Assembly: GCA_040755295.1 (NCBI GenBank)
Contig: JBFMBK010000006.1
Location: forward strand, 1 to 64,000
Source: Bacillota bacterium
GTDB taxonomy: Bacteria; Bacillota; Desulfotomaculia; Desulfotomaculales; Ammonificaceae
DNA length: 64,000 nucleotides
Direction: 5' to 3'
Shown here in pieces: positions 42,427 to 50,293 of this stretch. The notes beneath the pieces were generated by a model that worked only from the letters and a program-made list of their open reading frames with translations, was not told the DNA's origin and did not search any database. Numbering within the stretch: position 1 is the first letter of the stretch; the number at the start of each line of letters is the position of its first letter. A program made the translations under genes and the position numbers.

Positions 42427-42599
42427 ACCACGAAGGTACAGAGGTCAATAAGATGGAACTAACAGGATAAAACATATACAGATAGTCAAAGCAGCGATTG
42501 AAAGTGCCCAGGCGCCTTGGGTCAAAGCCGTCGGGTCGAAGAAGAGAAATGTGAAGCTATCTTTTCTTCGTGTTCTCTGTGTCTCTGTGGTTAAAGCGG
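42427..42599. repeat. Inverted CTCTGTG/CACAGAG-type repeat
   Basis: ACCACGAAGGTACAGAGG near 42427 and CTTCGTGTTCTCTGTGTC near 42566 are approximate inverted copies. The right arm ends TCTCTGTGTCTCTGTGGTT, a word also present near 21880-21900. It fills the rlmI-mtaD gap, where no gene is found. Confidence 0.5.
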
Positions 42600-42622
42600 T
42601 TCCAACTTGTCCGGGTTAGGAG

Positions 42623-43939
42623 TTATAAAAGGCTTCGTTCCTTCGGAGAACCCACCAGTCTTAACGCACACCGTCGCGCATTGCCCATCACAGCGTCGGG
42701 GTCGAGTGTCAACACCCGCCCCGCTTCGACCACGATCTTACCGTCCACCAGCACCGTATGCACGTCCCCTGCCTGGGCGGCGTAAACGATGTGCGCCATT
42801 ACGTCATGCGGCGGATAGAAGTGGGGCCGCCTCAGGTCAATAATAACGACGTCGGCTCCCTTCCCCGGTTCGAGCGTGCCGATCCTGTTCTGAAGGCCCA
42901 GTGCCCTTGCCCCGCCTATGGTCGCCATTTCAAGGGCCCTGTAAGACGGCAGGGCCTCCGGGTCGCCGTTGGCCACCTTTTGCAGCAGCGCCGCCGACCG
43001 CATCTCCTCAAGCATGTCCAGGTTGTTGTTGCTTGCTGCGCCGTCCGTTCCAAGACCGACCGTGACCCCCGCGTCCAGAAGCCTGGTTACCGGAGCCACG
43101 CCGCTGGCCAGCTTCATGTTGCTTTCCGGATTATGGGCCACCGTCGTCCCTTTTTCCGCTAAAACGTCGATGTCACCGGGGGAAAGATGGACGCAGTGGG
43201 CGGCCAGCACCGGCAGGTCCAAAAGCCCTACCTTGGCAAGCAGGGCCACCGGGGAACAACCATATTTTTCGAAGATTTGGACCGTCTCGTCCCGCGTTTC
43301 CGAAACATGGATGTGCATACCGACACCGAGCTCTTTCGCCGCCGCTATCACCTTCTCAAGGTACTCCGGCGGACAGGTGTAAGGAGCGTGCGGTCCGAAC
43401 ATGCAGGTGATCCGCCCCCCTGCCTTTCCGTGCCACTTAACGACCAGTTCCCGGTTTTCCGCCAGCGCCTCCGACGCATTCGGGTTCAGACCGATCAATC
43501 CCCGGGAGAGGCACGCCCGGATCCCGCTTTGCTCCACTGCCCTTGCCACGTCGTCCATAAAGAAATACATATCCGCAAAAGTGGTGGTGCCGCCGAGAAG
43601 CATCTCAGCGCACGCAAGCATGGTTCCCCAGTATACGTCGCCGGCTTCGAGCCTCTCCTCCAGCGGCCAGATCGCTTCGGACAGCCATCTCATCAAAGGA
43701 AGGTCGTCCGCGTAGCCGCGGAACAGGGTCATCGCGGCATGGGTGTGGGCGTTAACGAACCCCGGCAGCACCGCCATCTCCGGCCCGCCGATTACCTTAT
43801 CGGCCTCAAAGCCGGCGGGAACCCCGCTTGCGGGACCGGTGTAAAGGATCTCACCATCCCTCACCGCCAGTGCGCCGTCACGAATGACTTCCATGGAACC
43901 GGTTACCGGGATTACGACGCCTTTAATTAAAGTATCCAC
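42623..43939 (-). CDS. mtaD: 5-methylthioadenosine/S-adenosylhomocysteine deaminase
   Basis: The 438-residue amidohydrolase has the zinc motif GFVNAHTHAAMTLFRGYADD. Further residues of the family follow: MFGPHAPYTCPPEYLEK, HIHVSETRDE, VLAAHCVHLSPGDI, and TLGTDGAASNNNLDM. It deaminates MTA, SAH or 5'-deoxyadenosine. GTG follows AGGGAGGGAGC. It is the last gene of the mtnP-mtnA-ahcY-aldolase-mtaD cluster and probably shares the nucleoside salvage role, although specificity is not deducible. Confidence 0.92.
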   Translation of the reverse strand: MDTLIKGVVIPVTGSMEVIRDGALAVRDGEILYTGPASGVPAGFEADKVIGGPEMAVLPGFVNAHTHAAMTLFRGYADDLPLMRWLSEAIWPLEERLEAGDVYWGTMLACAEMLLGGTTTFADMYFFMDDVARAVEQSGIRACLSRGLIGLNPNASEALAENRELVVKWHGKAGGRITCMFGPHAPYTCPPEYLEKVIAAAKELGVGMHIHVSETRDETVQIFEKYGCSPVALLAKVGLLDLPVLAAHCVHLSPGDIDVLAEKGTTVAHNPESNMKLASGVAPVTRLLDAGVTVGLGTDGAASNNNLDMLEEMRSAALLQKVANGDPEALPSYRALEMATIGGARALGLQNRIGTLEPGKGADVVIIDLRRPHFYPPHDVMAHIVYAAQAGDVHTVLVDGKIVVEAGRVLTLDPDAVMGNARRCALRLVGSPKERSLL

Positions 43940-43950
43940 CCGCTGCTCCC

Positions 43951-44110
43951 TCCCTCGAAAATAGTACTTCTTTCGGTAGGCGCGACGATAAGCAATGCAT
44001 TGCTGCCAACTGCGAGGTCCATATTTTCATGCTCCGAAAGCCGCTTTTTTTTATTCTATCTTCTGTATTCTACATTCTATATTCTGACTTCTGAAATATC
44101 TTCCCCAGTA
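43951..44110 (+). repeat. Family-1 repeat, left module plus short-word tail
   Basis: CCCTCGAAAATAGTACTTC starts the left module (GGTAGGCGCGACGATAAGCA), and the remainder is short-word repeat (ATTCTACATTCTATATTCTG). It lies between mtaD and the aldolase gene. Confidence 0.6.
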
Positions 44111-44113
44111 GTT

Positions 44114-44761
44114 TTACCCGTAAGCCGTAAGGTACTCCTGGCGGAGCGCGAGAGCTTCCCGGGCGCTTAAGACCACCGGCGTACCCACCAGACTGGCCCA
44201 TAAGAATACTTTGGCTGCCTTCTCAACTATCTGGCATATATTGAAAGCGTCGTCGAGCGTTGTACCGGCGCCGACCATGCCGTGGTTCGCCAAAAGCACC
44301 GCATTAGAGCGTCCCAGAGCGGCCACCGCGGCTTCGGCCAGTTCTCGCGAGCCGGCAGGAGCGTATTTAGCGACGGGGACCTCACCCCCGAGAAGCTGCG
44401 CCAGGTCCTCCACCGCCGGCGGGATCGGCATCTGCGCCGCCGCCATCGCCGTAGCAAAAACACTGTGCGTGTGCATGATTGCAAAAATGTCCGGCCTGGC
44501 GCGGTAAATAGCCGTGTGCAACTCGTACTCCGTAGAGGGCTTTCTCTCGCCTTCAACGATGTTGCCATCCAGATCGATCACCGCGATATCGCGCGGTTGC
44601 AAAGAATCGTAAGGCATACCGCTGGGCGTGATCACCGCCAGATCCTCGTGATAAATCCTATACGAAACATTGCCCCAGGAACCAATCACAAGACCCGCCC
44701 GCGCCATCCTTACCCCTGCCCGGGCAACTTGTTCCCGTGCCTTTTCGGCCCTTAGGTTCAT
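44114..44761 (-). CDS. Class II aldolase/adducin family protein, probable Ald2-like
   Basis: The 215-residue protein has the family motifs GSWGNVSYR, STEYELHTAIYRARPD, the zinc histidines in IMHTHSVFATAMA and LANHGMVGAG. It belongs with fuculose-phosphate aldolase and methylthioribulose-1-phosphate dehydratase. Because mtnP and mtnA are present but the later methionine-salvage genes are not, cleavage of methylthioribulose-1-phosphate (or 5-deoxyribulose-1-phosphate) to DHAP and an aldehyde is more likely than dehydration. Start ATG directly follows the ahcY stop codon; the two genes are coupled. Confidence 0.86.
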   Translation of the reverse strand: MNLRAEKAREQVARAGVRMARAGLVIGSWGNVSYRIYHEDLAVITPSGMPYDSLQPRDIAVIDLDGNIVEGERKPSTEYELHTAIYRARPDIFAIMHTHSVFATAMAAAQMPIPPAVEDLAQLLGGEVPVAKYAPAGSRELAEAAVAALGRSNAVLLANHGMVGAGTTLDDAFNICQIVEKAAKVFLWASLVGTPVVLSAREALALRQEYLTAYG

Positions 44762-46018
44762 CTATCCCTCACCTTCCCAGGAGCGAAGATATTCTTCCTG
44801 TTCAGCCCGCAGTCGGTCTATCTCTACACCGAGTGAACTCAGTTTCAGCTCCGCCACACGGTTGTCCACCTCGATAGGAACCGGGTAGACATGGCGCTCA
44901 AGATTTGAACCTTCTTTCAGGATATACCGGGCCGCCAACGCCTGAAGCGCAAAAGAAAGATCCATAATCTCCGCCGGGTGACCGTCTCCGGCCGCAAGGT
45001 TAACGAGGCGCCCCTCGGCCAACAGGTACAGCCGGCGTCCATCCGGAAGTTGGAACTCCTCGATGTTCGCCCGCACCTCCCGGTTCGATTCCGATACCCG
45101 CTTCAGGTCGGGTATGGAGATCTCGACGTTGAAATGACCGGCGTTGGCCAAAAGGGCGCGGTTCTTCATGCGCCTGAAATGCTCCGCCCCCAATACGTCG
45201 CGGCACCCGGTGGTGGTTATAAAGATATCACCTTTCTCAGCGGCGGAGGTGGAATGCATCACCTCAAAGCCGTCCATCACGGCCTCGATCGCCTTGACCG
45301 GGTCTATATCGCAAACGATAACTTTCGCCCCCAGCCCTTTCGCCCTCATGCTCACCCCTTTGCCGCACCAGCCGTAGCCGAAAACAACCACCGTCTTACC
45401 GGCGACAAGGAGGTTGGTGGTGCGCATAATCGCAGACCAGACCGATTCCCCTGTGCCGTAGCGGTTGTCGAAAAGGTACTTCGTCCGGGCGTTGTTCACC
45501 GCCACCATCGGGAAAAGGAGTCTTCCCTCAAGGTCCAGTGCCTGGAGTCTTAACACGCCTGTGGTGGTCTCCTCGCACCCGCCGATCACCCCCTGACTTA
45601 TAGCTCTCAGGTCGCCGTGTAGAAGGTTTACGAGGTCACCGCCGTCGTCGATGACGATGTGCGGGTTGATTGCGAGCGTCTGGACCAGGTGATCGCGGTA
45701 CTCGTCGGGCGTGGCGTTGTACCAGGCGTATACCCTTACTCCTGCCGCCGCTAGTCCCGCGGCGATCTCGTCTTTGGTTGAAAGCGGGTTGGAACCCGTC
45801 GCCGCCACCTCGGCGCCCCCGGCCTTTAACACAAGCGCCAGGAAGGCCGTTTTTGCTTCCAGGTGGATGCTGAGCGCGATGCGCACGCCGCTGAAGGGCT
45901 GCTCTTTCACCAACTCTTCACGGATGGCATTTAAAACCGGCATGTGCGCCGCCACCCATTCAATCTTCTGCTGGCCCTCCGCCGCCAGATCCGGATTCCG
46001 GATATAACTTTCGGCCAA
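44762..46018 (-). CDS. ahcY: Adenosylhomocysteinase
   Basis: The 418-residue enzyme hydrolyses S-adenosylhomocysteine. It has the NAD-binding VVFGYGWCGKGVSMRAKGLG, catalytic-site stretches such as WYNATPDEY and VIDDGGDLV, and TGCRDVLGAEHFRRM. The TTG at 46018 lies 7 bp after GGGAGG; another TTG sits two codons upstream. It belongs to the bacterial/archaeal-type subgroup that lacks the extra eukaryotic-like insertion, judging from length. It heads the aldolase-mtaD part of the cluster. Confidence 0.95.
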   Translation of the reverse strand: MAESYIRNPDLAAEGQQKIEWVAAHMPVLNAIREELVKEQPFSGVRIALSIHLEAKTAFLALVLKAGGAEVAATGSNPLSTKDEIAAGLAAAGVRVYAWYNATPDEYRDHLVQTLAINPHIVIDDGGDLVNLLHGDLRAISQGVIGGCEETTTGVLRLQALDLEGRLLFPMVAVNNARTKYLFDNRYGTGESVWSAIMRTTNLLVAGKTVVVFGYGWCGKGVSMRAKGLGAKVIVCDIDPVKAIEAVMDGFEVMHSTSAAEKGDIFITTTGCRDVLGAEHFRRMKNRALLANAGHFNVEISIPDLKRVSESNREVRANIEEFQLPDGRRLYLLAEGRLVNLAAGDGHPAEIMDLSFALQALAARYILKEGSNLERHVYPVPIEVDNRVAELKLSSLGVEIDRLRAEQEEYLRSWEGEG

Positions 46019-46021
46019 CTT

Positions 46022-46290
46022 CAAACCTCCCTCGAAAATAAGCGTTCTTTCGTAGGACGCGGCGATAAGCCATGCATTTCAGATGTCGGATGCAGGAAGT
46101 AATCTGACCTCTGATTTCTGTCTTCCGACATCTGAATTCTGTACGCTCCGGCCCGTCCCCACCATGCTTTCGTACTCTACTTGCTTTTCCCCGCGCTCCG
46201 TATCACGCTAAGTTCTTGAGCTGCTATTCTCCCCATTTTCATTCTTCAGTTGGAGCGGCACCGGGCCGCATGGCCAACTCCTCGTATAAT
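46022..46290 (+). repeat. Family-1 composite repeat
   Basis: CCTCCCTCGAAAATAAGCG opens the left module. A central inverted repeat has perfect 13-bp arms (TTCAGATGTCGGA, 46078-46090, and TCCGACATCTGAA, 46124-46136). A right module runs from TACGCTCCGGCCCGTCC to GGGCCGCATGGCCAACTC. It lies between ahcY and mtnA and splits their operon. The 46291-46373 rest is a short-word repeat. Confidence 0.75.
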
Positions 46291-46373
46291 CGGTAGTCAG
46301 TAGTCAGAAAAACCTTCTCTAATTCTGGATTCTAACTCCTGAGTTCCAGATTCAGACCTTGAGAGTTAAACCT

Positions 46374-47384
46374 TTAATTTAATTCAAAAGGCGGGTAAAA
46401 CACACCCCGCTCGGTGATTATCGCCGTTATAAGGCTGCCGGGAGTGACATCAAACGCGGGGTTCCAGGCCGCGGCCCCATCCGGCGCGACGCATACCCCC
46501 GCCAATTCTGTAACCTCACCCGCTCCGCGCTCTTCAATGGGGATACCGGCGCCGTCCCGGGCAGCCGGGTCTATGGTGGACACGGGAGCCGCCACATAAA
46601 ACGGCACCCCGTGGTATTTCGACAGGACCGCCAAGGAATAAGTACCGATCTTGTTCGCCACGTCCCCGTTCGCTGCTATCCGGTCCGCACCGACAATCAC
46701 CGCGTCGAGACCCCGGCCGGCCATTAGGAAACCGGCCATCGAATCGGTGATCAGGGTGACCGGAATCCTTTCCCGCATGAGTTCGAAAACCGTCAGCCGG
46801 GCGCCCTGCAGCAGGGGCCGCGTCTCATCGGCGTACACCATCTTTATCTTACCAGCCGCGTGCGCCGCCCTTATCACTCCCAGCGCCGTCCCGTACCCGC
46901 AGGTGGCCAGCCCGCCGGCGTTGCAGTGCGTTAATACCCGCGCACCCCGCGGCAGCAGCTCGGCCCCCAAAGCTCCCATCACCCGGTTGGCTTCCACGTC
47001 CGCCGCAAAAACGGCTTCCGCCTCGGCAAGCAGCCTGCGTATGACCTTTCCGGGCTCCGGCGCCGCTTCCGCCGCAACCCTCAACTGGCGCTTAACCGCC
47101 CATTGCAGGTTGACGGCCGTCGGGCGGGCGCCGCCTATCTCCGCCGCCGCCGCCGTCAACCTGTCCATAAATCCTTCTTTCCCGCTCTCCGCCGCCTCTG
47201 TCGCGGCGAGTACCACGGCGTAAGCCGCCGCCGCGCCGATCGCCGGCGCGCCGCGCACCGCAAGGCGCCGGATAGCTTCGATCACCTGCCGGTAATCCTT
47301 GACCTGCAAGTAAACCACGTTATGCGGCAGCAGCGTCTGGTCGAGGATGTACAGCACCCCGTCCCGCCAGCTTAACGTTTCCAT
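46374..47384 (-). CDS. mtnA: S-methyl-5-thioribose-1-phosphate isomerase
   Basis: The 336-residue isomerase converts methylthioribose-1-phosphate to methylthioribulose-1-phosphate. It has RRLAVRGAPAIGAAAAYAV, LTHCNAGGLATCGYGTALG with the catalytic cysteine, and GADRIAANGDVANKIGTY. It is the aIF2B-related family. ATG at 47384 is the start; a longer reading frame to 47585 lies inside mtnP and is discarded. It is 2 bp from the mtnP stop. Confidence 0.95.
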   Translation of the reverse strand: METLSWRDGVLYILDQTLLPHNVVYLQVKDYRQVIEAIRRLAVRGAPAIGAAAAYAVVLAATEAAESGKEGFMDRLTAAAAEIGGARPTAVNLQWAVKRQLRVAAEAAPEPGKVIRRLLAEAEAVFAADVEANRVMGALGAELLPRGARVLTHCNAGGLATCGYGTALGVIRAAHAAGKIKMVYADETRPLLQGARLTVFELMRERIPVTLITDSMAGFLMAGRGLDAVIVGADRIAANGDVANKIGTYSLAVLSKYHGVPFYVAAPVSTIDPAARDGAGIPIEERGAGEVTELAGVCVAPDGAAAWNPAFDVTPGSLITAIITERGVFYPPFELN

Positions 47385-47386
47385 AT

Positions 47387-48175
47387 TCAAGCCTCGACCG
47401 GACCGGAAACCGCCCGGTGGCAGTAGCATTCCCTGTTTTCGTCGATCCAGTTGATCACCTGCGTGAAAAGCTGCCGGATATTCTCCCCCTGGACCCGCAT
47501 CATTTCCACTACCTCCCGGTGGCTCAAACGGTAAGCGGCGATACCGGCGGCGAAGTTGGTGACCATCGCCACGCTCGCGTAGCACATTTCCGCCTCCCTG
47601 GCCAGCACCACCTCCGGTACCCCGGTCATTCCCACCAGGTCCCCGCCGAGGCGCTGAAGCATTTTAATCTCCGCCGGTGTCTCGAAGCGCGGCCCTTCCG
47701 TACAGACGTAAACGCCGCCACCGTAAGCGGAAAAACCCCGCGCCCGCGCCGCCCTCAGGAGCAGTTCCCTGAGTTCCGAACAGTACGGCTCGGTAAGATC
47801 GACGTGGACAACCCCCTCGGGGCCGCCCTCAAAGAAGGTCTGCCGTCGCCCTTTGGTAAAGTCCAGAAACTGATCGACGAATACGAAATCCCCCGGTTTC
47901 ATCAACGGATTCAATGACCCCACGGCCGCCGTGGCCAGGATCGAACGAACGCCGAGCTTTTTTAAGGCCGCTATGTTCGCCCTGTAGTTCACCAGGTGCG
48001 GCGGAACGGAATGACCCGCACCGTGGCGGGACAGGAAAGCCACCGTCTTACCCTGATACACGCCGCAGTCCACCTTAACGCTGCCGTAAGGCGTGGATAC
48101 ATTCTCTTCGGCCACTTCATCCAGCAGTGTCGGGTCGTAAACCCCGGTACCTCCGATAATCGCGATTGCCGGCAT
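47387..48175 (-). CDS. mtnP: S-methyl-5'-thioadenosine phosphorylase
   Basis: The 262-residue phosphorylase splits MTA with phosphate to adenine and methylthioribose-1-phosphate. It has the family start AIIGGTGVYDP, the phosphate-binding FLSRHGAGHSVPPHLVNYRAN, and VCTEGPRFETPAEIKMLQRLGGDLVGMT. ATG follows GGGGTGAACAG. It heads the salvage cluster, downstream of ftsY, with a structured leader at 48244-48292. Confidence 0.95.
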   Translation of the reverse strand: MPAIAIIGGTGVYDPTLLDEVAEENVSTPYGSVKVDCGVYQGKTVAFLSRHGAGHSVPPHLVNYRANIAALKKLGVRSILATAAVGSLNPLMKPGDFVFVDQFLDFTKGRRQTFFEGGPEGVVHVDLTEPYCSELRELLLRAARARGFSAYGGGVYVCTEGPRFETPAEIKMLQRLGGDLVGMTGVPEVVLAREAEMCYASVAMVTNFAAGIAAYRLSHREVVEMMRVQGENIRQLFTQVINWIDENRECYCHRAVSGPVEA

Positions 48176-48243
48176 CTGTTCACCCCATTTTATTACTGAC
48201 GTTATCTTTACTGCTCCGGTCCCGCGGAGAGCCGCAATTTACC

Positions 48244-48292
48244 GGGTTACGGTTTCCGAACCGTAGCCGGCATCACCAGCAACCTGTAACCC
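48244..48292 (-). other. Structured RNA element in the ftsY-mtnP gap
   Basis: On the minus strand GGGTTACAGGTT and AACCGTAACCC pair over 11 bp with one bulged A. They enclose a second hairpin, GCTGG-TGATG-CCGGC, and a TACGG stretch. It lies about 70 bp upstream of mtnP. No T-run follows, so it is not a typical terminator. It does not match the SAM or SAH riboswitch consensus I know. It could be a leader structure or a repeat remnant. Confidence 0.4.
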
Positions 48293-48317
48293 CTAATTCA
48301 TTACGGGGTAATGGCGC

Positions 48318-49229
48318 TCAGTCAAAAATGGCCGAAACAAACTCGGCGGCATTAAAAGGCACAAGGTCTTCAACTCCCTCGCCGACACCCACAAATTTGA
48401 CCGGGATGTCGAAGGCTTTTCTTACCGCCACCACCACCCCGCCTTTGGCGGTGCCGTCAAGCTTGGTGAGCACAATTCCCGTCACCCCTGAAGTCTCGCC
48501 GAAAAGCTTCGCCTGGCTGATTGCGTTCTGCCCGGTTGTCGCGTCGATCACCAGAAGCACCTCGTGCGGCGCGCCGGGAACCTCTCTTTCGGCTACGCGC
48601 CTTATCTTCTTGAGCTCTTCCATCAAATTGGTCTTGGTATGCAGCCTGCCCGCGGTGTCGATCAGGACTATTTCCGACCGGCGGGCCTTGGCGGCCTGAA
48701 GCGCGTCATAGACCACCGCCGCCGGGTCGGACCCCTCCCGCTGCTTTATGATTTCGACCCCGGCGCGCTGCGCCCATACCTCCAACTGATCTATCGCCGC
48801 CGCCCGAAAGGTGTCGGCGGCCGCGATAAGCACCTTTTTGCCCTGTCCCCGCCAGTAGCAGGCCAGTTTCCCGATGGTGGTCGTCTTCCCCGTGCCGTTC
48901 ACCCCGACCATCATTATGACCGCCGGCAGTTCGGAGGGCAAAACCACCGGAGTGCTTTCGTTTCCTACAATCCGCAGAACCTCTTCTTTAAACAGCGGTT
49001 TAAGTCCCGACGAGTCGTCGAGCCGTAGTTCCTTGACCCTTGACCTCACCCGCGTCATGATATCCTGCGCCGCCGCTACCCCAACGTCCGCCAGAATAAG
49101 AGCGTCCTCAAGCTCCTCATAAAGAGCTTCGTCAATCGGACGTCTTCCGGAAATGACGCTCTCGACCGTCTCGACGAAAGTCTGGCGGACCTTTGTCAGT
49201 TTTTCACGGAGCTTACCCAAAAATCCCAC
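48318..49229 (-). CDS. ftsY: Signal recognition particle receptor FtsY
   Basis: The 303-residue GTPase docks SRP-ribosome complexes at the membrane. It has an N domain (about 1-95) and a G domain with VGVNGTGKTTTIGKLA, DTAGRLHTKTNLMEELK and LTKLDGTAKGG. There is no acidic A domain, as is usual in Firmicutes. GTG start. It follows rnc, but smc, often between them, is missing. Confidence 0.97.
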   Translation of the reverse strand: MGFLGKLREKLTKVRQTFVETVESVISGRRPIDEALYEELEDALILADVGVAAAQDIMTRVRSRVKELRLDDSSGLKPLFKEEVLRIVGNESTPVVLPSELPAVIMMVGVNGTGKTTTIGKLACYWRGQGKKVLIAAADTFRAAAIDQLEVWAQRAGVEIIKQREGSDPAAVVYDALQAAKARRSEIVLIDTAGRLHTKTNLMEELKKIRRVAEREVPGAPHEVLLVIDATTGQNAISQAKLFGETSGVTGIVLTKLDGTAKGGVVVAVRKAFDIPVKFVGVGEGVEDLVPFNAAEFVSAIFD

Positions 49230-49246
49230 GGCTCAACCTCCCACAG

Positions 49247-49410
49247 CAACTATTCAGGTACAGCTTCCAGGTCCGAATTCATCCAGCACTCAGTGATCAA
49301 TTAAACCGACTACCTATTGGTTGACTTCACCTCTGTGTCTTAGACATGACCCATGGTATTTCCCGGCTATTCTGACTTCTGGCTACTGTATTCTAACCCT
49401 GAATAGTTAC
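49247..49410. repeat. Element with GTAACTATTCAGG-type inverted ends
   Basis: GCAACTATTCAGG (49247-49259) and CCTGAATAGTTAC (49398-49410) are inverted copies with one mismatch, spanning 164 bp. The rnc stop codon TAA lies inside the right end. Inside are a CCAGCACTCAG half-element (49283) and short-word repeat. It shares ends with 17262-17402. Confidence 0.65.
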
Positions 49411-50108
49411 CCTCCCATATGCTTGAGCGCTTCCCGCGCCGCCCGCTGCTCCGCCTCTTTCTTTGACCTTCCCTCACCCTGACCAAGGCATGTCCCCCGC
49501 CAGAAGACACCGGCGGTAAAAAACTTGGCGTGGTCAGGTCCTTCCTCTTTCAGGATAACATAGGAAACGTTCTCTCTGGAATGCTGTTGCAGAAGCTCCT
49601 GCAGTTCCGTTTTATAGTCACTTTCCTGCCGGCCTTCAAGAACGTCATTAATAACCGGTTCCAACCGCACAAGAAGAAATTTCGCCGCCTTATCCAATCC
49701 CTGATCGAGATATAGAGCCCCTAAAACCGCCTCAAAAGCGTCAGCCAGAATGGAGGGGCGCTGTCGACCTCCCGACTGCGCTTCGCCGCGGCCGATAAGA
49801 AGCGCTTCCCCGATCCCCAAATCCTGCGCCAGCCTGGCAAGGGAAGGTTCGCAAACCACCGCCGCCCGGAGCTTCGTCAGCTCGCCCTCGCTTTTTTCGG
49901 GAAACCTCCGGTATAAATAATCGCTTACCGCCAGTTGGAGCACCGCATCCCCAAGAAACTCCAGTCGCTGATTGTTGGGCATGACCGGGTGCTCATACGC
50001 ATAGGAGCCGTGCGTGAGCGCCTGCCGCAAATAGGCCTCCTCCCGCCACACAAAACCGATTTTATCACTTAGTTCTTTAAAGGTGTCGCCCACCTCTGGC
50101 ACTTCCAT
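49407..50108 (-). CDS. rnc: Ribonuclease III
   Basis: The 233-residue double-strand-specific endonuclease processes rRNA and mRNA. It has the catalytic motif RLEFLGDAVLQLA and the second acidic site DAFEAVLGALYLDQG. A C-terminal dsRNA-binding domain (DYKTELQELLQQ...RSKKEAEQRAAREALKHM) completes it. ATG at 50108 lies behind AAGAGGG; an upstream start at 50183 has no support. The stop codon is part of the repeat element at 49247-49410. Confidence 0.95.
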   Translation of the reverse strand: MEVPEVGDTFKELSDKIGFVWREEAYLRQALTHGSYAYEHPVMPNNQRLEFLGDAVLQLAVSDYLYRRFPEKSEGELTKLRAAVVCEPSLARLAQDLGIGEALLIGRGEAQSGGRQRPSILADAFEAVLGALYLDQGLDKAAKFLLVRLEPVINDVLEGRQESDYKTELQELLQQHSRENVSYVILKEEGPDHAKFFTAGVFWRGTCLGQGEGRSKKEAEQRAAREALKHMGG

Positions 50109-50293
50109 ACACCCTCTTAACCTGTTATCAGCTTCCGCAAAAATAGAAGTGAGACGTAGAACCAGACCGAGAACACCATGCATTTTTGTTCTCAGTCTAA
50201 CCTCCGCCTCTGTCGGTTTAGACTCTCTAATAAACCTTATCTAAAAATCCTAACCCTCGGGGTTCCCCCCCGGGAAAATCACAAATTAGTCCT

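Noticed and set aside
48176-48317. SAM or SAH riboswitch before mtnP
   Set aside because: The stem pattern does not show the conserved core of any SAM or SAH class I could recall; kept only as an unclassified structure.
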